Below, piece after piece: positions 25,124 through 34,245 of a stretch of DNA of 64,000 nucleotides. The stretch is from Rhodococcus sp. NBC_00297. Lineage in GTDB: Bacteria > Actinomycetota > Actinomycetes > Mycobacteriales > Mycobacteriaceae. The notes beneath the pieces are model-generated. The model had not been told where the DNA came from, searched no databases, and worked only from the letters and a program-made list of their open reading frames with translations. The stretch is from contig NZ_CP108041.1 in NCBI RefSeq assembly GCF_036173065.1, forward strand, positions 1,302,001 through 1,366,000, read 5' to 3'. Position 1 is the first letter of the stretch. Every line of letters starts with the position of its first letter. A program made the position numbers and the translations under genes.

Positions 25124-26610
25124 CGCGGCACCGCGTCCGCGTGGACCGCGTGGTGCTTCTCGTCGAATCGCGTGGCACGGCGTCGATACCCGAGGATGCT
25201 GCCCGGCCAGAGATTGCTGTTACGGCCGGCGGGGTCGAGGTACCAACTCGAGCACCCACCGCTCGTCCACACCGTCCCGTCGGTGAGGTCGTCGATGTCG
25301 GTCGAGTACTCGGCCTGCGCCCGGGCGGTCGGCTCGATGGAACCGCGTGCGGTCATCGCACGACGCATCGCCTTCTCGATGTATGCGATCTGAGACTCGA
25401 ACATCAGGATCACCGACGTGTGGCCGAGTGCGATGTTCGGTCCGTGCATCAGATAGAGATTCGGGAATCCCGCGACGGTCGTTCCCAGGTAGGCCCGCGG
25501 ACTGTCGCCCCACGTGTCCGCCATCGATCGACCCGACCCGTCGAAGACACTGTCCGTCAGCGGAAGTCGACTGGTGTCGAACCCGGTGCCGAAGATGACG
25601 GCGTCCACCTCGTGCGCGGTGCCGTTCGTGTCGATCACTCCGGTCGGAGTCACGGTCGCCACGCCCGCCGTCTCGACGGACACGTTGGGTTGCGCCAGGG
25701 CCGGGTAGTACTCGTCGGACAGCAGGATCCGCTTGCAGCCCATCCGATAGTCCGGTGTGAGTTTCTGCCGCAGAACAGGATCGCTCACGGCATGCGCGAG
25801 GTGCGCACGACCCTCGCGCTCCCCGATCGCCATCAATGCAGGATGGCGGAAGGCCAGGAGCTTCACCTCCCGCTCGAGGTAGATGGCCGCGCGCGCAGCA
25901 CGCTGGTATCCGGGAACCGACTTCAGCAGGGTCCGCGTGCGTGCGGAGATGGGCTTGTCGTCGCGCGGCATCACCCACGGTGCCGTGCGCTGGAACAGGG
26001 TCAGGGACTCCACCAGCGGTTGGATTCTCGGGACGAACTGGATCGCGGAGGCACCGGTACCGACGACGGCGACGCGCATACCCGTCAGATCCGTGTCGTG
26101 GTCCCACTGCGACGAGTGGAACATCGGACCCGCGAAGGACTCGATGCCGTCGACGGCGGGGAGAGAGGGGTCGGCGAGGGACCCCGTGGCGAGAACGACG
26201 TGATCCGCGGTCGACGTCCCGCGCGGCGTCTCGAGAGTCCACCGCGCCGCGCTCGCGTCCCAGGTGAGGGACGTGACCGGGCACTGAGTACGGAGTCGCG
26301 GGAGCAACCCGTGGTCCCGCGCGACCCGGTCGAGGTACTCGCGGATCTCGGGCTGCCGTGCGTAGGTGTGACGCCACCGGTGGCTGGGAGCGAACGAGAA
26401 CGAATAGAGGAGGCTCTGGACGTCGCACGCAGCACCCGGATAGTCGTTGTCGCGCCACACCCCGCCGAGCGTCGCCGCCCGCTCGAAGATGACGACGCTT
26501 CCCTGGTGCAACGGTGCCAGCCCGATCGCTGCTCCGACTCCCGCGAAACCCGAGCCGATGACCGCCAGCGTGTGGTGGTCGGAACTCGTGGTGGTCCCGG
26601 ACGATGTCAT
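25120..26610 (-). CDS. flavin-containing monooxygenase, Baeyer-Villiger type
   Basis: 496 aa FAD/NADPH monooxygenase. FAD motif IGSGFAGVGAAIGL (~res 18-31), the BVMO fingerprint FAGPMFHSSQWDH (FxGxxxHxxxW) at ~165, and NADPH motif VVGTGASAIQF. Expected to insert oxygen into a ketone to give an ester or lactone. The start overlaps the thioesterase stop (TGATG) and its stop overlaps the fusion hydrolase start (ATGA), so the products are probably used in sequence. An N-oxygenating FMO is the main alternative. Confidence 0.86.
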   Translation of the reverse strand: MTSSGTTTSSDHHTLAVIGSGFAGVGAAIGLAPLHQGSVVIFERAATLGGVWRDNDYPGAACDVQSLLYSFSFAPSHRWRHTYARQPEIREYLDRVARDHGLLPRLRTQCPVTSLTWDASAARWTLETPRGTSTADHVVLATGSLADPSLPAVDGIESFAGPMFHSSQWDHDTDLTGMRVAVVGTGASAIQFVPRIQPLVESLTLFQRTAPWVMPRDDKPISARTRTLLKSVPGYQRAARAAIYLEREVKLLAFRHPALMAIGEREGRAHLAHAVSDPVLRQKLTPDYRMGCKRILLSDEYYPALAQPNVSVETAGVATVTPTGVIDTNGTAHEVDAVIFGTGFDTSRLPLTDSVFDGSGRSMADTWGDSPRAYLGTTVAGFPNLYLMHGPNIALGHTSVILMFESQIAYIEKAMRRAMTARGSIEPTARAQAEYSTDIDDLTDGTVWTSGGCSSWYLDPAGRNSNLWPGSILGYRRRATRFDEKHHAVHADAVPR

Positions 26611-27140
26611 CACTGACCCTCTTTCCCTGCGTGGTGGTGACGGGCGAACTCCGACCATTCCGCGACTGCTGTCGGGATGCGGTCGGGCAGCACGAACGTG
26701 CCGTCGAGAGCGAGGATCCGCGCCGGCGGCACCGACCCGCCGCCCCGATCGGTCAGTCGGACGGACACCACCGCGGTGGCATGGTCGACGTCGCGAATGT
26801 GGAAGACCTGCTCGAAGTACAGGTTCTTGGCATCGGTACCGATCAGACGGGTCCGCACGCGATACGCACGCGGGAAGGTCAGCGAGCGCCGGTAGGTGAT
26901 GCTCTGCGCCGTGACGACGGGACTCCAGCCCCGCACGCGGAACTGGTGCCACAGACCGGTTCTCGCGTAGTACGCGATGCGGGCCGCGTCCAGAACGGAC
27001 AGGTACCGGCCGTTGGTCATGTGCATCAGGATGTCGAGATCCGCCGGGAGTACGCGGAACCGTGTCTCGAGAGGATCACCCACTCGCGCCGTCCGTCCGA
27101 ACGAGTGCATGCGGAGGACCCAGCGCAGCATCATGATCAC
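26610..27140 (-). CDS. hotdog-fold thioesterase-like protein
   Basis: 176 aa, single hotdog domain resembling the 4HBT_2/THEM6 group: LPADLDILMHMTNGRYLSVL at the N-terminal helix and SITYRRSLTFPRAYRVRTRL in the sheet. Would hydrolyse acyl-CoA thioesters. First gene of the five-gene operon. Start may be GTG 27140 or ATG 27134/27131. Substrate unknown. Confidence 0.78.
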   Translation of the reverse strand: MIMMLRWVLRMHSFGRTARVGDPLETRFRVLPADLDILMHMTNGRYLSVLDAARIAYYARTGLWHQFRVRGWSPVVTAQSITYRRSLTFPRAYRVRTRLIGTDAKNLYFEQVFHIRDVDHATAVVSVRLTDRGGGSVPPARILALDGTFVLPDRIPTAVAEWSEFARHHHAGKEGQ

Positions 27141-27273
27141 GGGCCACTCCTCGCCGGACGACGGTATCGATCACTCGAGTGTGGCCTTCGGGAGCGTCGC
27201 GCACGATGGCTGTCGCGACACGGCGCCGCACGATGCGTTGTGCACGTGCCCACCGCCGCGAGGGATGCGCGCG

Positions 27274-27861
27274 TCAGTGCCCGGTGACCACGCCGAAGGC
27301 TCTCACCACGAGGTCCACGACGTCGTCGAGCGACAGGTCGTCGCGCTCGACGTACTCGTCGGCCGCCCGGTCGAGGAATCCCGTCCAGGCGACGACCGCC
27401 GTCTGCATCACCGGAGTCAGGGGCTGCTCCAGTCCGACGATGTCCGCCACCTGACGCGCGCCTGCCGCACGTGCCTCGCGGAGTGCCCGTTCGACGGCCG
27501 GATCGCCCAGCACGCCCTCGACGACGACGCGGACGTACAGCGTCCGATGGTTCTCCAGGAACTCGATGTGCCGTCGGACGAAACCGTCGAGGCGTTGCTC
27601 CGGAGTCTGCTCGTCCGCCCTCGGACTCTGGTGATGCACCAAGCGCGACAACACGTCTGCGAGCGCCGCAGCCACCAGGCCCTGCTTGTCGGTGAAGTAG
27701 TAGAACAGCAACCCGTGTGCCACGTCGGCCCGCCGGGAGATGGCGGCCGCGCTGATGTCCGCGTCGCCGCCCTCGCTCATGAGGGCGATGGCCGCATCGA
27801 TGAGTGCCTGTCGACGATCCCGTCGCGGACGACGCGCGCCGTCGGGGGGTTTCGCGGACAT
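27274..27861 (-). CDS. TetR-family repressor
   Basis: 195 aa. N-terminal HTH (DISAAAISRRADVAHGLLFY then YFTDKQGLVAAAL) and a helical ligand domain of normal size. Divergently transcribed from the VOC dioxygenase-like gene with a 15-bp operator between them, so it most likely represses the downstream VOC/FAH/monooxygenase/SDR cassette and itself. Confidence 0.87.
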   Translation of the reverse strand: MSAKPPDGARRPRRDRRQALIDAAIALMSEGGDADISAAAISRRADVAHGLLFYYFTDKQGLVAAALADVLSRLVHHQSPRADEQTPEQRLDGFVRRHIEFLENHRTLYVRVVVEGVLGDPAVERALREARAAGARQVADIVGLEQPLTPVMQTAVVAWTGFLDRAADEYVERDDLSLDDVVDLVVRAFGVVTGH

Positions 27862-27912
27862 GGCACCGAGGGTAGTGCACCCCGCCCTGCACCTCGAGCA
27901 CGAGTCAATTTC

Positions 27913-27927
27913 TTGACTGACAGTCAA
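27913..27927. promoter_or_regulatory. TetR operator TTGACTG-A-CAGTCAA
   Basis: Perfect 7-bp arms around one base, between the divergent TetR gene (start 27861) and the VOC gene (start 27973). Spacing and symmetry suit a TetR dimer; TTGACTG can also act as a -35 element, so bound repressor would block the promoter. Confidence 0.6.
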
Positions 27928-27972
27928 AGTGCTCGTAGCGTCGCGGTCACTTCCCCACGACGAGAGGCGACG

Positions 27973-28611
27973 ATGAACGCGACGGGTGACCACACCGGCT
28001 CGGCCGGTCTCGGCAGGCACGGACCGGATCGCATCGCCCACTGGGTGGTGAAATCGACTCGCACCGACGAGATGGTGCGGTGGTACGGCACGGTCTTCGG
28101 GGCGCAGGTCGCGTATCAGGACGACGAGATCACGTTCCTGACCTGGGACGACGAGTCGCACCGCCTGGCGATCATCGCCGTGCCCCCGGTTCTGCGGCTT
28201 CTCTTCCCGCTCGCGAGGCTCAAGCGCAAGGTCTACGGCATCGACCACATCGCGCTGACCTTCACGTCCCTCGAACGGCTGCTCGAGAACTACGTGCGGT
28301 TGAAGCGCCAGGGCATCCGCCCGGTCTGGTCCATCAACCACGGCCCGACCATCTCCCTCTACTACGAGGATCCCGACGGCATCCGACTCGAGTTCCAGGT
28401 GGAGAACTTCGACCCGGATCACACCGCGGCGTTCTTCTACAGCGACGAGTTCGCCCGCAATCCGATCGGCGTGAACATCGACCCGGACTACCTGCTGAGC
28501 CGACTGCGCAACGGCGATTCGCCGAAGGAGCTGCGGCGGCGGGAGGCCGGGACCAGGCCGGGCCGACCGGTCGTGGCGAACAAGAAGACCATCTCGTTCC
28601 GTACCTTGTGA
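27973..28611 (+). CDS. VOC-fold extradiol-dioxygenase-like protein
   Basis: 212 aa, two beta-alpha-beta modules of the vicinal-oxygen-chelate fold. The expected 2-His-1-Glu iron site is present: His in RIAHWVVKS (~res 23), His in GIDHIALTF (~res 96) and Glu in IRLEFQVEN (~res 139). This fits a type I extradiol catechol dioxygenase or a related lyase. Start has GAGAGG upstream. First gene of the cassette with FAH hydrolase, FAD monooxygenase and SDR; a longer two-domain relative occurs in the second cassette (42937-44103). Confidence 0.8.
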   Translation: MNATGDHTGSAGLGRHGPDRIAHWVVKSTRTDEMVRWYGTVFGAQVAYQDDEITFLTWDDESHRLAIIAVPPVLRLLFPLARLKRKVYGIDHIALTFTSLERLLENYVRLKRQGIRPVWSINHGPTISLYYEDPDGIRLEFQVENFDPDHTAAFFYSDEFARNPIGVNIDPDYLLSRLRNGDSPKELRRREAGTRPGRPVVANKKTISFRTL

Positions 28612-28636
28612 TCCCTTCTCGAGAAAGCGAATCACC

Positions 28637-29563
28637 ATGCCCGTGAACATTGTTCGCACTGCCGAGGGATGGTGGCGCCTGCACGGTGAGACCGCGGCCC
28701 GGATCGACACCACGGCCGACACCACCCGTGATCTGCTCGCCGATCGTGCGGCCGTCGAGAGCGCACACGGCGAGGACGCCGTCGTGGCGGATCTCGACGT
28801 CCTCTCGCCGATCACCGCACCGTGCCGCGTCGTGGCTCAGTTGCTCAACTACCGGTCGCACGCGCTGGACATCGGAGCCGACCCGGCAACGCTGTACCCC
28901 ACGTTCTTCCGGAAATCGTCGGCCTCCATCAGCGGCCCCAACGACCCGATCCGCCAACCCGCCGAGGTCGCCCTGCTGGATCACGAGATCGAGCTGGGCA
29001 TCGTCATCGGGGCGGACGTCCCTGTCGGGACCACGGTCACGCAGGACACCCTGCCGCACTACGCCGCGGGGGTGGTCGTGGCCGACGACGTGTCGGCGCG
29101 CGAGATCCAGCTGACCCGCGTCCAGGTCTACGAGAGCAAGTCGTATCCCACCTTCACGCCACTCGGCCCGCGACTCGTCCTGTTCGACGCAGCAGACTGG
29201 GCGCGGCTCCCCGAGTTGCACATGACCCTGTCCGTCAACGGCGACGTCCGTCAGGATCAGACCATCGGCGATGACCTGATCACGCCACCCGCCGAGGCAC
29301 TCACCCGCCTGTCTCGTTTCCAGTCCCTCTCCGCAGGAGACGTTCTCCTGACGGGCACGCCGGTCGGAACCGCCATCTCCGCCCCACCGAAGATCGTGCA
29401 GAAGATCGGCGAACTCCTTCCGCCGGCGGTCAAGTGGAAGATCTTCTTCGCTCGACAGGCGCGCAATCCCCATTACCTCTCCGTCGACGACGTCGTGACC
29501 GCCACCATCCGCACGGCCGACGGCACCATCGATCTCGGCACTCAGCGGACCGTCGTCCGATGA
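28637..29563 (+). CDS. fumarylacetoacetate-hydrolase family protein
   Basis: 308 aa FAH-fold metal enzyme that hydrolyses C-C bonds in ring-cleavage products or decarboxylates/hydrates them. The metal Glu residues lie in LLDHEIELGIVIG, and NDVSAREIQ-like ADDVSAREIQ and YESKSYPTFTPLGP are typical. The C-terminal LLTGTPVGTAISAPP matches the family. It is clearly paralogous to the protein at 42005-42940. The stop overlaps the monooxygenase start (ATGA). Likely handles the product of the neighbouring VOC dioxygenase. Confidence 0.88.
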   Translation: MPVNIVRTAEGWWRLHGETAARIDTTADTTRDLLADRAAVESAHGEDAVVADLDVLSPITAPCRVVAQLLNYRSHALDIGADPATLYPTFFRKSSASISGPNDPIRQPAEVALLDHEIELGIVIGADVPVGTTVTQDTLPHYAAGVVVADDVSAREIQLTRVQVYESKSYPTFTPLGPRLVLFDAADWARLPELHMTLSVNGDVRQDQTIGDDLITPPAEALTRLSRFQSLSAGDVLLTGTPVGTAISAPPKIVQKIGELLPPAVKWKIFFARQARNPHYLSVDDVVTATIRTADGTIDLGTQRTVVR

Positions 29564-31341
29564 CGACTCCGGTGGTGATCGTCGGCGCGGGACCGGCAGG
29601 CGCCACAGCCGCACTGCTGTTGGCTCGCAGGGGTATCCGCACCGTTGTCCTGGAGCGTCGAGCCACGCCGCTCTTCCATCCGGCCGCACACGTGATCAAT
29701 GCCCGCACGCTCGAGATCTGGCACGAGTACAGCCCCGATCTCGCGTCGGTCATCGCGTCGATGTCGCCTCCGCACGACGAGGTGAACCTCATCAGTTGGT
29801 TCGGCGGCATCGGCGACGGCCCCATCGGGTCCATCGACCTGCTGTCCGATCCCGAGCGGAAAGCAGTCGTCGAGAGCCAGAGCCCGTACATGGTCTCGCA
29901 CATCGGACAGCACCTGCTCATGCCCGTGCTGTGGAACGCGCTGGACGAGGACCCGCTCATCGACTTCCGCCGCGGCGTCACGGTTCTGGATGTCGAGTCC
30001 ACACCCGAGGTCGCCCGAGTGCGAACGCGCAGTGGAGATGACGACGGAGAGCTGACCGCTCGGTACGTCTTGGGGTGCGACGGGGCCAACAGCCCTGTTC
30101 GCGATGCCAGTGGAATCGACCTCGACGGGCCGGTCCTGGCGAACATGGGCAGCGCGTTCTTCACCTCGCACACGCTGTTCCCGGACGACGCTCGTCCACT
30201 TCTGAGCTGGATCTACACGCCGGATCTGTGCGGCGTACTGATCTCGCACGCCGATCACCGGTACATCCTCATGACGGCCTACCTGCACCCGGCCCAGGAG
30301 ATCGCCGCGAACAGCCGCCAGTTCTGGGCCGACATGTTGCCGAAGGTGCTCGGTGACAAAGACTTCGAGCTGGAGTCGACCGGCACCTGGGTGATGACCT
30401 CGCAGACCGCGGACTCGTTCCGCCGCGAGCGGCTCCTGCTCCTCGGTGACGCTGCGCATCGGTTCCCGCACACCGGCGGCTTCGGCCTGAACTCCGGGGT
30501 GCAGGACGCGCACAATCTCGCGTGGAAGCTCGACGCGGCGCTGTCCGGCACTGCCTCTCCCACTCTGCTCGACACCTACGAGACGGAGCGCCGACCGGTG
30601 GTGGAGAAGTTCGCGGAACAGAGTGTGGCCAACCATTTCCGGCTCGACGACATCGGTGGACGCATCGGCATCACCAACAGGATGCTCGCGGTCGCGACCC
30701 GTGTCGCGGCACGTGCACCGCTCGTGTCGCTCCCCGACCGGCTCGTCGCGCCGATGGCCACGGCGATGATGCGTCGGCAGATGCGTCGAGCGCGGCGACT
30801 GCATCCTCGGGCTCCGGGTTCGACGGCACTGCGCGGGCAGATCGCGGAGGCGTTGCCCGGTCAAATCGAACACTTCGTCTCCACCGGTCTGCAGTTCGGC
30901 TATCTGCACACGAGCGACCTCGTCGCCGACGACGACTCTGCAGTGCGGCCGCCCGAGGACGTGGTCGACTATCTCCCCACCACCTACCCCGGCGCCCGGC
31001 TTCCCCACGCGATGATCTCGACGCGCGGGCTCACCACGGGTATCCACGACGTACTCCACCGGACCTCGTTGACCCTCCTCGCCCTCGACGACGACGGGTG
31101 GGAGAACGAGCTCGGCACTCACCGCATCGTGGGCCCGGGCGTCGTGGTGGCCCCCGTCGACGCACCGGATCCCGCAGACCGACGTCGACTGATCGACCTG
31201 CTGGAGGTCGGCGAGAAGGGAGCCGTGCTGGTCCGCCCGGACGGGCACGTGGCCTGGCGTACGACCTCGCCGGCGTCGTCGGGTGTGGCCGAGTTGACGA
31301 GATTCCTCGAACGCTGGCGCCAGCACTATCCGATGCGGTGA
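29560..31341 (+). CDS. FAD-dependent aromatic hydroxylase (MhpA/PheA group)
   Basis: 593 aa class A flavoprotein monooxygenase. GxGxxG in VVIVGAGPAGATAALLLARR, DG motif in LGCDGANSPVRD, GD motif in LLLLGDAAHRFPHTGGFGLN, and a C-terminal thioredoxin-like domain (~res 460-593). The family hydroxylates phenolic rings with NAD(P)H. It follows FAH in an overlapping operon; together with the VOC gene this gives a ring hydroxylation, ring cleavage and hydrolysis set. Paralogue at 40461-42008 is shorter. Confidence 0.87.
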   Translation: MTTPVVIVGAGPAGATAALLLARRGIRTVVLERRATPLFHPAAHVINARTLEIWHEYSPDLASVIASMSPPHDEVNLISWFGGIGDGPIGSIDLLSDPERKAVVESQSPYMVSHIGQHLLMPVLWNALDEDPLIDFRRGVTVLDVESTPEVARVRTRSGDDDGELTARYVLGCDGANSPVRDASGIDLDGPVLANMGSAFFTSHTLFPDDARPLLSWIYTPDLCGVLISHADHRYILMTAYLHPAQEIAANSRQFWADMLPKVLGDKDFELESTGTWVMTSQTADSFRRERLLLLGDAAHRFPHTGGFGLNSGVQDAHNLAWKLDAALSGTASPTLLDTYETERRPVVEKFAEQSVANHFRLDDIGGRIGITNRMLAVATRVAARAPLVSLPDRLVAPMATAMMRRQMRRARRLHPRAPGSTALRGQIAEALPGQIEHFVSTGLQFGYLHTSDLVADDDSAVRPPEDVVDYLPTTYPGARLPHAMISTRGLTTGIHDVLHRTSLTLLALDDDGWENELGTHRIVGPGVVVAPVDAPDPADRRRLIDLLEVGEKGAVLVRPDGHVAWRTTSPASSGVAELTRFLERWRQHYPMR

Positions 31342-31412
31342 CAGCGGCATGTCGAGGGTTCCGCGCTCCGATTCCTTCGGCACGACCGGAACCGACGGGG
31401 TTGACTGTGCCC

Positions 31413-32141
31413 ATGACTGACACGAGGGTCGCCATCGTGACCGGCGGTGGACGCGGGATCGGACGGGCCATCAGCCTGGCCCTGGCCCGCGCCGGGTGGG
31501 ACGTGGTGATCGGCTACCACTCCGACGCGGACTCGGCCGACGCCGTCGGCGCGGACATCCGAGCCCTCGGTCGCCGTGCGTTGTGCTGCGCGGTCGACAT
31601 CGTCGACGAGGATTCCGTCGCCGCGTTCTTCGCGGCAGCGGAGGCGTTCGGGCCGGTGACCGGGGTGGTGAACAACGCCGGCGCGGCCACCGCAGTGGGG
31701 CGGCTCGAGGACAACGACCTCGCGGCGATCCACCGGGACCTCGACGTCGACCTCTTCGGAGTGATCGTCTGCTGCAAGTTCGCGCAGGCAGCACTCATGA
31801 GACAGGGCGGTGGATCGATCGTCTCGATCTCGTCCGCGGCCGCGACGCTCGGAAGTCCGTCGAGGTACGTCCACTACGCGGCAGCGAAAGCCGGAGTCGA
31901 CGCACTGACACTCGGACTGTCGAAAGAACTTGCCCCCGCGATCCGCGTGAACGCCGTGTCGCCCGGCACGATCTGGACCGACTTCCACCAGGAGCCGGAC
32001 CGGCCCGCGCAGGTCGCCCCGACGGTGCCGCTCGGTCGAGCGGGCACCGTCGACGACATCGCGGGAGCCGTCGTCTGGCTCATGTCCGAGGACGCGAGTT
32101 ACGTGACGGGTGCGGTGCTCCGGGTGGCCGGTGGACTGTGA
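31413..32141 (+). CDS. short-chain dehydrogenase/reductase (FabG-like)
   Basis: 242 aa. AIVTGGGRGIGRAISLALAR, VVNNAGAATAVG, catalytic Ser in SISSAAATLG, Tyr/Lys in YVHYAAAKAGVDAL, and the C-terminal SYVTGAVLRVAGGL. Complete classical SDR. ATG 31413 chosen (GTG 31407 also in frame). Last gene of the TetR-controlled cassette, 71 bp after the monooxygenase; its stop is one base from the stop of a convergent gene. Confidence 0.85.
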   Translation: MTDTRVAIVTGGGRGIGRAISLALARAGWDVVIGYHSDADSADAVGADIRALGRRALCCAVDIVDEDSVAAFFAAAEAFGPVTGVVNNAGAATAVGRLEDNDLAAIHRDLDVDLFGVIVCCKFAQAALMRQGGGSIVSISSAAATLGSPSRYVHYAAAKAGVDALTLGLSKELAPAIRVNAVSPGTIWTDFHQEPDRPAQVAPTVPLGRAGTVDDIAGAVVWLMSEDASYVTGAVLRVAGGL

Positions 32142-32142
32142 A

Positions 32143-32763
32143 CTACCTGCGGTGCGGACCCACCTTGTTCTCCGAGTTCTCGTAGTCCCCCCGGTAGAGG
32201 CGATTGCTGAACGGCTTCTCGTTCACGGGGATCTCGATGAGCCAGTCGTGCTCACGGATGTCACGCGGCCGATACGACCCCTTGAACGTCACGGTCACCG
32301 CGCCACCGCGTTCCGCAGCGGCCTCCTCGGTGGCCTCGCGACCGGTGTTGAACGTCTCGGCGAGGTCGCGGCCGTCGTTGCCGACGATGATGGTCCCGTC
32401 GTGCACGAACTGGACGAAGGTGCCGTTCGTGGCCGCTGCGGTTCCGGCGACGGCCGACCCCAACTCCGGGTTCAGTTCGGCGACGAAGTCGGGGGTGCCC
32501 GGCGCGGCCTCGCGGTCGTCCGCTCGTACGTCCGCGTGGCGGGCCGGTGCGGGCGCGAGGGTGACGTACTGGCCGAGGGCACTGTGGCGTCCGCGATCGA
32601 CGATGTCCCAGACGTGCGAACTCGAGGTGACCTTCACCCTCCCGTCGTGGAAGACGGTGACGCGGTCGGCGCCGTTGCTCAGAATCGTGCGCTTCGCGTT
32701 GGGGGGCATCCGGTAAGTATGCGCCCCGGGACCGTCCGCACTCACGCTCGGCTCCGAAGACAT
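32143..32763 (-). CDS. hypothetical protein
   Basis: 206 aa, not recognised. Soluble, with no signal peptide or membrane segment. Segments such as RTILSNGADRVTVFHDGRVK, GTFVQFVHDGTIIVGNDGRD and GAVTVTFKGSYRPRDIREHD suggest a beta-rich protein. A shorter start at the Met of MPPNAKRTIL (32709) is possible. It is convergent with the SDR gene and precedes no obvious partner. Confidence 0.55.
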   Translation of the reverse strand: MSSEPSVSADGPGAHTYRMPPNAKRTILSNGADRVTVFHDGRVKVTSSSHVWDIVDRGRHSALGQYVTLAPAPARHADVRADDREAAPGTPDFVAELNPELGSAVAGTAAATNGTFVQFVHDGTIIVGNDGRDLAETFNTGREATEEAAAERGGAVTVTFKGSYRPRDIREHDWLIEIPVNEKPFSNRLYRGDYENSENKVGPHRR

Positions 32764-32788
32764 GGGCCCGTGGTGAGGCCAGGCGCGA

Positions 32789-33286
32789 TCAGTCGGCCGA
32801 CGTGATGGTCACCGTCACCGTGCCACCGAGCGCACCGACCACGCCGACTCCCGACGGGTCCATGGTCCCGAGTACGACGATGCCGGGGAAGAAGCTCTGA
32901 TCGCCGTAGTACAGAACGACGTCGTTCGACGGCGCGTAGTACCCGATGTCGCCGGGATCGGGATCCGCCCCTGAGGGAGACCCGTCCGTGCTCAGCACCG
33001 CCGGCAGCGGACCCGTCTTCTCCACGCCGCCGTGATCCGACATCTCCACCGTCACGGGCAGAAGTGCCGCGAGATCGCGGGCCGCCACACTGTCGTTCAG
33101 CGTTCCGATCACCGTGGTGCCCTCGACGTCGATCGCGATGCGCATCGTCTCTCCGTTCCGTTCTGCGGCGGTCGGCCGCGTGGTCGTCGGTGACGAGGCA
33201 GCCGCACCGACGGTGTCGCTCTCAGCCGAGCAGCCGGCGAGCAGAGAGACTGCGGACGCGAGGGCAATCGCTCCGCGGCGCGTCAT
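32789..33286 (-). CDS. cyclophilin-like-fold lipoprotein
   Basis: 165 aa. Signal peptide with a clear lipobox (SLLAGC, Cys19), then a Ser/Thr-rich linker and a ~120-residue domain (MRIAIDVEGTTVIGTLNDSV, ALLPVTVEMSDHGGVEKTG, DIGYYAPSNDVVLYYGDQSF) matching the bacterial cyclophilin-like family without prolyl-isomerase activity. Anchored outside the membrane. Its ATG overlaps the stop of a broken lipocalin-like gene (ATGA at 33283-33286), so its translation may once have depended on that gene. Function unknown. Confidence 0.75.
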   Translation of the reverse strand: MTRRGAIALASAVSLLAGCSAESDTVGAAASSPTTTRPTAAERNGETMRIAIDVEGTTVIGTLNDSVAARDLAALLPVTVEMSDHGGVEKTGPLPAVLSTDGSPSGADPDPGDIGYYAPSNDVVLYYGDQSFFPGIVVLGTMDPSGVGVVGALGGTVTVTITSAD

Positions 33287-33617
33287 CCACGCTCGTAGGT
33301 GGCCCGGAAGCCGTCGGCAGGATCGCTCGGTGTCGGAACGAGAGTGTCACCGTCCACCTCGTGAGCACGATGAAGGGTCTGCCCGATGAGATCGCGCGCC
33401 AGAGCCGACTCCACCGAGATCGTGAAGGTCCCCGAGGTTCCGTCGGACTCGGTCACGAGATCACCGTGGAACGACTCGTACCCCTGCAGGATCGAACGCC
33501 GAGCCCGGTCATGCGCCACTCCCCGACCAGCGGGCTCGCCTCCTCCGACGCCGTCCACGCCGCGCCCAGTGCGGGCACAGCGACCGCCTGCGCGGCAATC
33601 ACGAACGGTCTCTTCAC
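33283..33617 (-). pseudogene. broken secreted lipocalin-like protein
   Basis: GTG 33617 begins VKRPFVIAAQAVAVPALGAA, a signal-peptide-like start, then SPLVGEWRMTG, the opening of a lipocalin-like domain. The frame then drifts to a stop. The adjacent frame carries the tail of the same fold (GYESFHGDLVTESDGTSGTF, HEVDGDTLVPTP, FRATYERG) and ends at 33283. About 50 residues of the domain are missing, with a frameshift at the junction near 33500. Reading as a remnant is inference from family layout. Confidence 0.55.
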
Positions 33618-33728
33618 GGTTGGTACCTCGTCACGTCGGAGGGGTGGTCTGGCCCCACCAACGCTAGAGACGTGATCGCACGCGAGGGAGTCCCTACGAG
33701 GGCACCCTTTGCGGTCTCCCGACGACAC

Positions 33729-34019
33729 TCAGAAGTCGAGGCTGTCCACTCCGTCGGAGCCACCACGTACTCGCCGAATGTGCACCCGTCGAACGAGGCG
33801 GATGACAGGCCGGACGAGCAACTCGATGCTCCCGACAAGGAAGAGGACTGTTCCGAGCTCGGTGGTCGACTCACTGAAGGACAGCACACTGCCCGCGATG
33901 AACCACACCGCGATCGCGATGTCGTTGACGATGCTGACCACTTCCCACCGCTGACGGACGATCAACTCGTCGTGTCCGATGGTGAGTGTCAGCGTCTTCC
34001 CGCTGGTGTCGATACCCAC
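33729..34019 (-). CDS. YrhK-like small membrane protein
   Basis: 96 aa with two membrane segments (IVNDIAIAVWFIAGSVLSF and LGTVLFLVGSIELLVRPVIR) after the conserved ELIVRQRWE stretch, matching the YrhK family. Basic C-terminal tail faces the cytoplasm. No known activity. It follows a tiny acidic ORF on the same strand by 9 bp. Confidence 0.72.
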   Translation of the reverse strand: MGIDTSGKTLTLTIGHDELIVRQRWEVVSIVNDIAIAVWFIAGSVLSFSESTTELGTVLFLVGSIELLVRPVIRLVRRVHIRRVRGGSDGVDSLDF

Positions 34020-34028
34020 GGTCGCCGA

Positions 34029-34175
34029 TCAGGAGTCGGTGTTCGCATCCCCGGGGTGCGGCACGTTCTCCTCGTCGACGTACGCGGTGTGCTCGGTGTC
34101 CTGCTCGTGCTCGCGCGGTCCGTCGTTGCTTCCGGCGGCGGGCACGGCGTCCGCAGCATCACTGGGCATCGTCAT
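34029..34175 (-). CDS. small acidic hypothetical protein
   Basis: 48 aa, MTMPSDAADAVPAAGSNDGP and then an acidic tail; probably disordered. AGGA lies 8 bases before the ATG, and the ORF sits 9 bp upstream of the YrhK-like gene, which supports it weakly. No homology recognised. Confidence 0.4.
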   Translation of the reverse strand: MTMPSDAADAVPAAGSNDGPREHEQDTEHTAYVDEENVPHPGDANTDS

Positions 34176-34245
34176 CGCGGGGTCCTGCTCTCTGATCGGT
34201 GGTCGGGTCACGCCCTGAATGCCCCGCGCCCCGATTCCGCAACCC

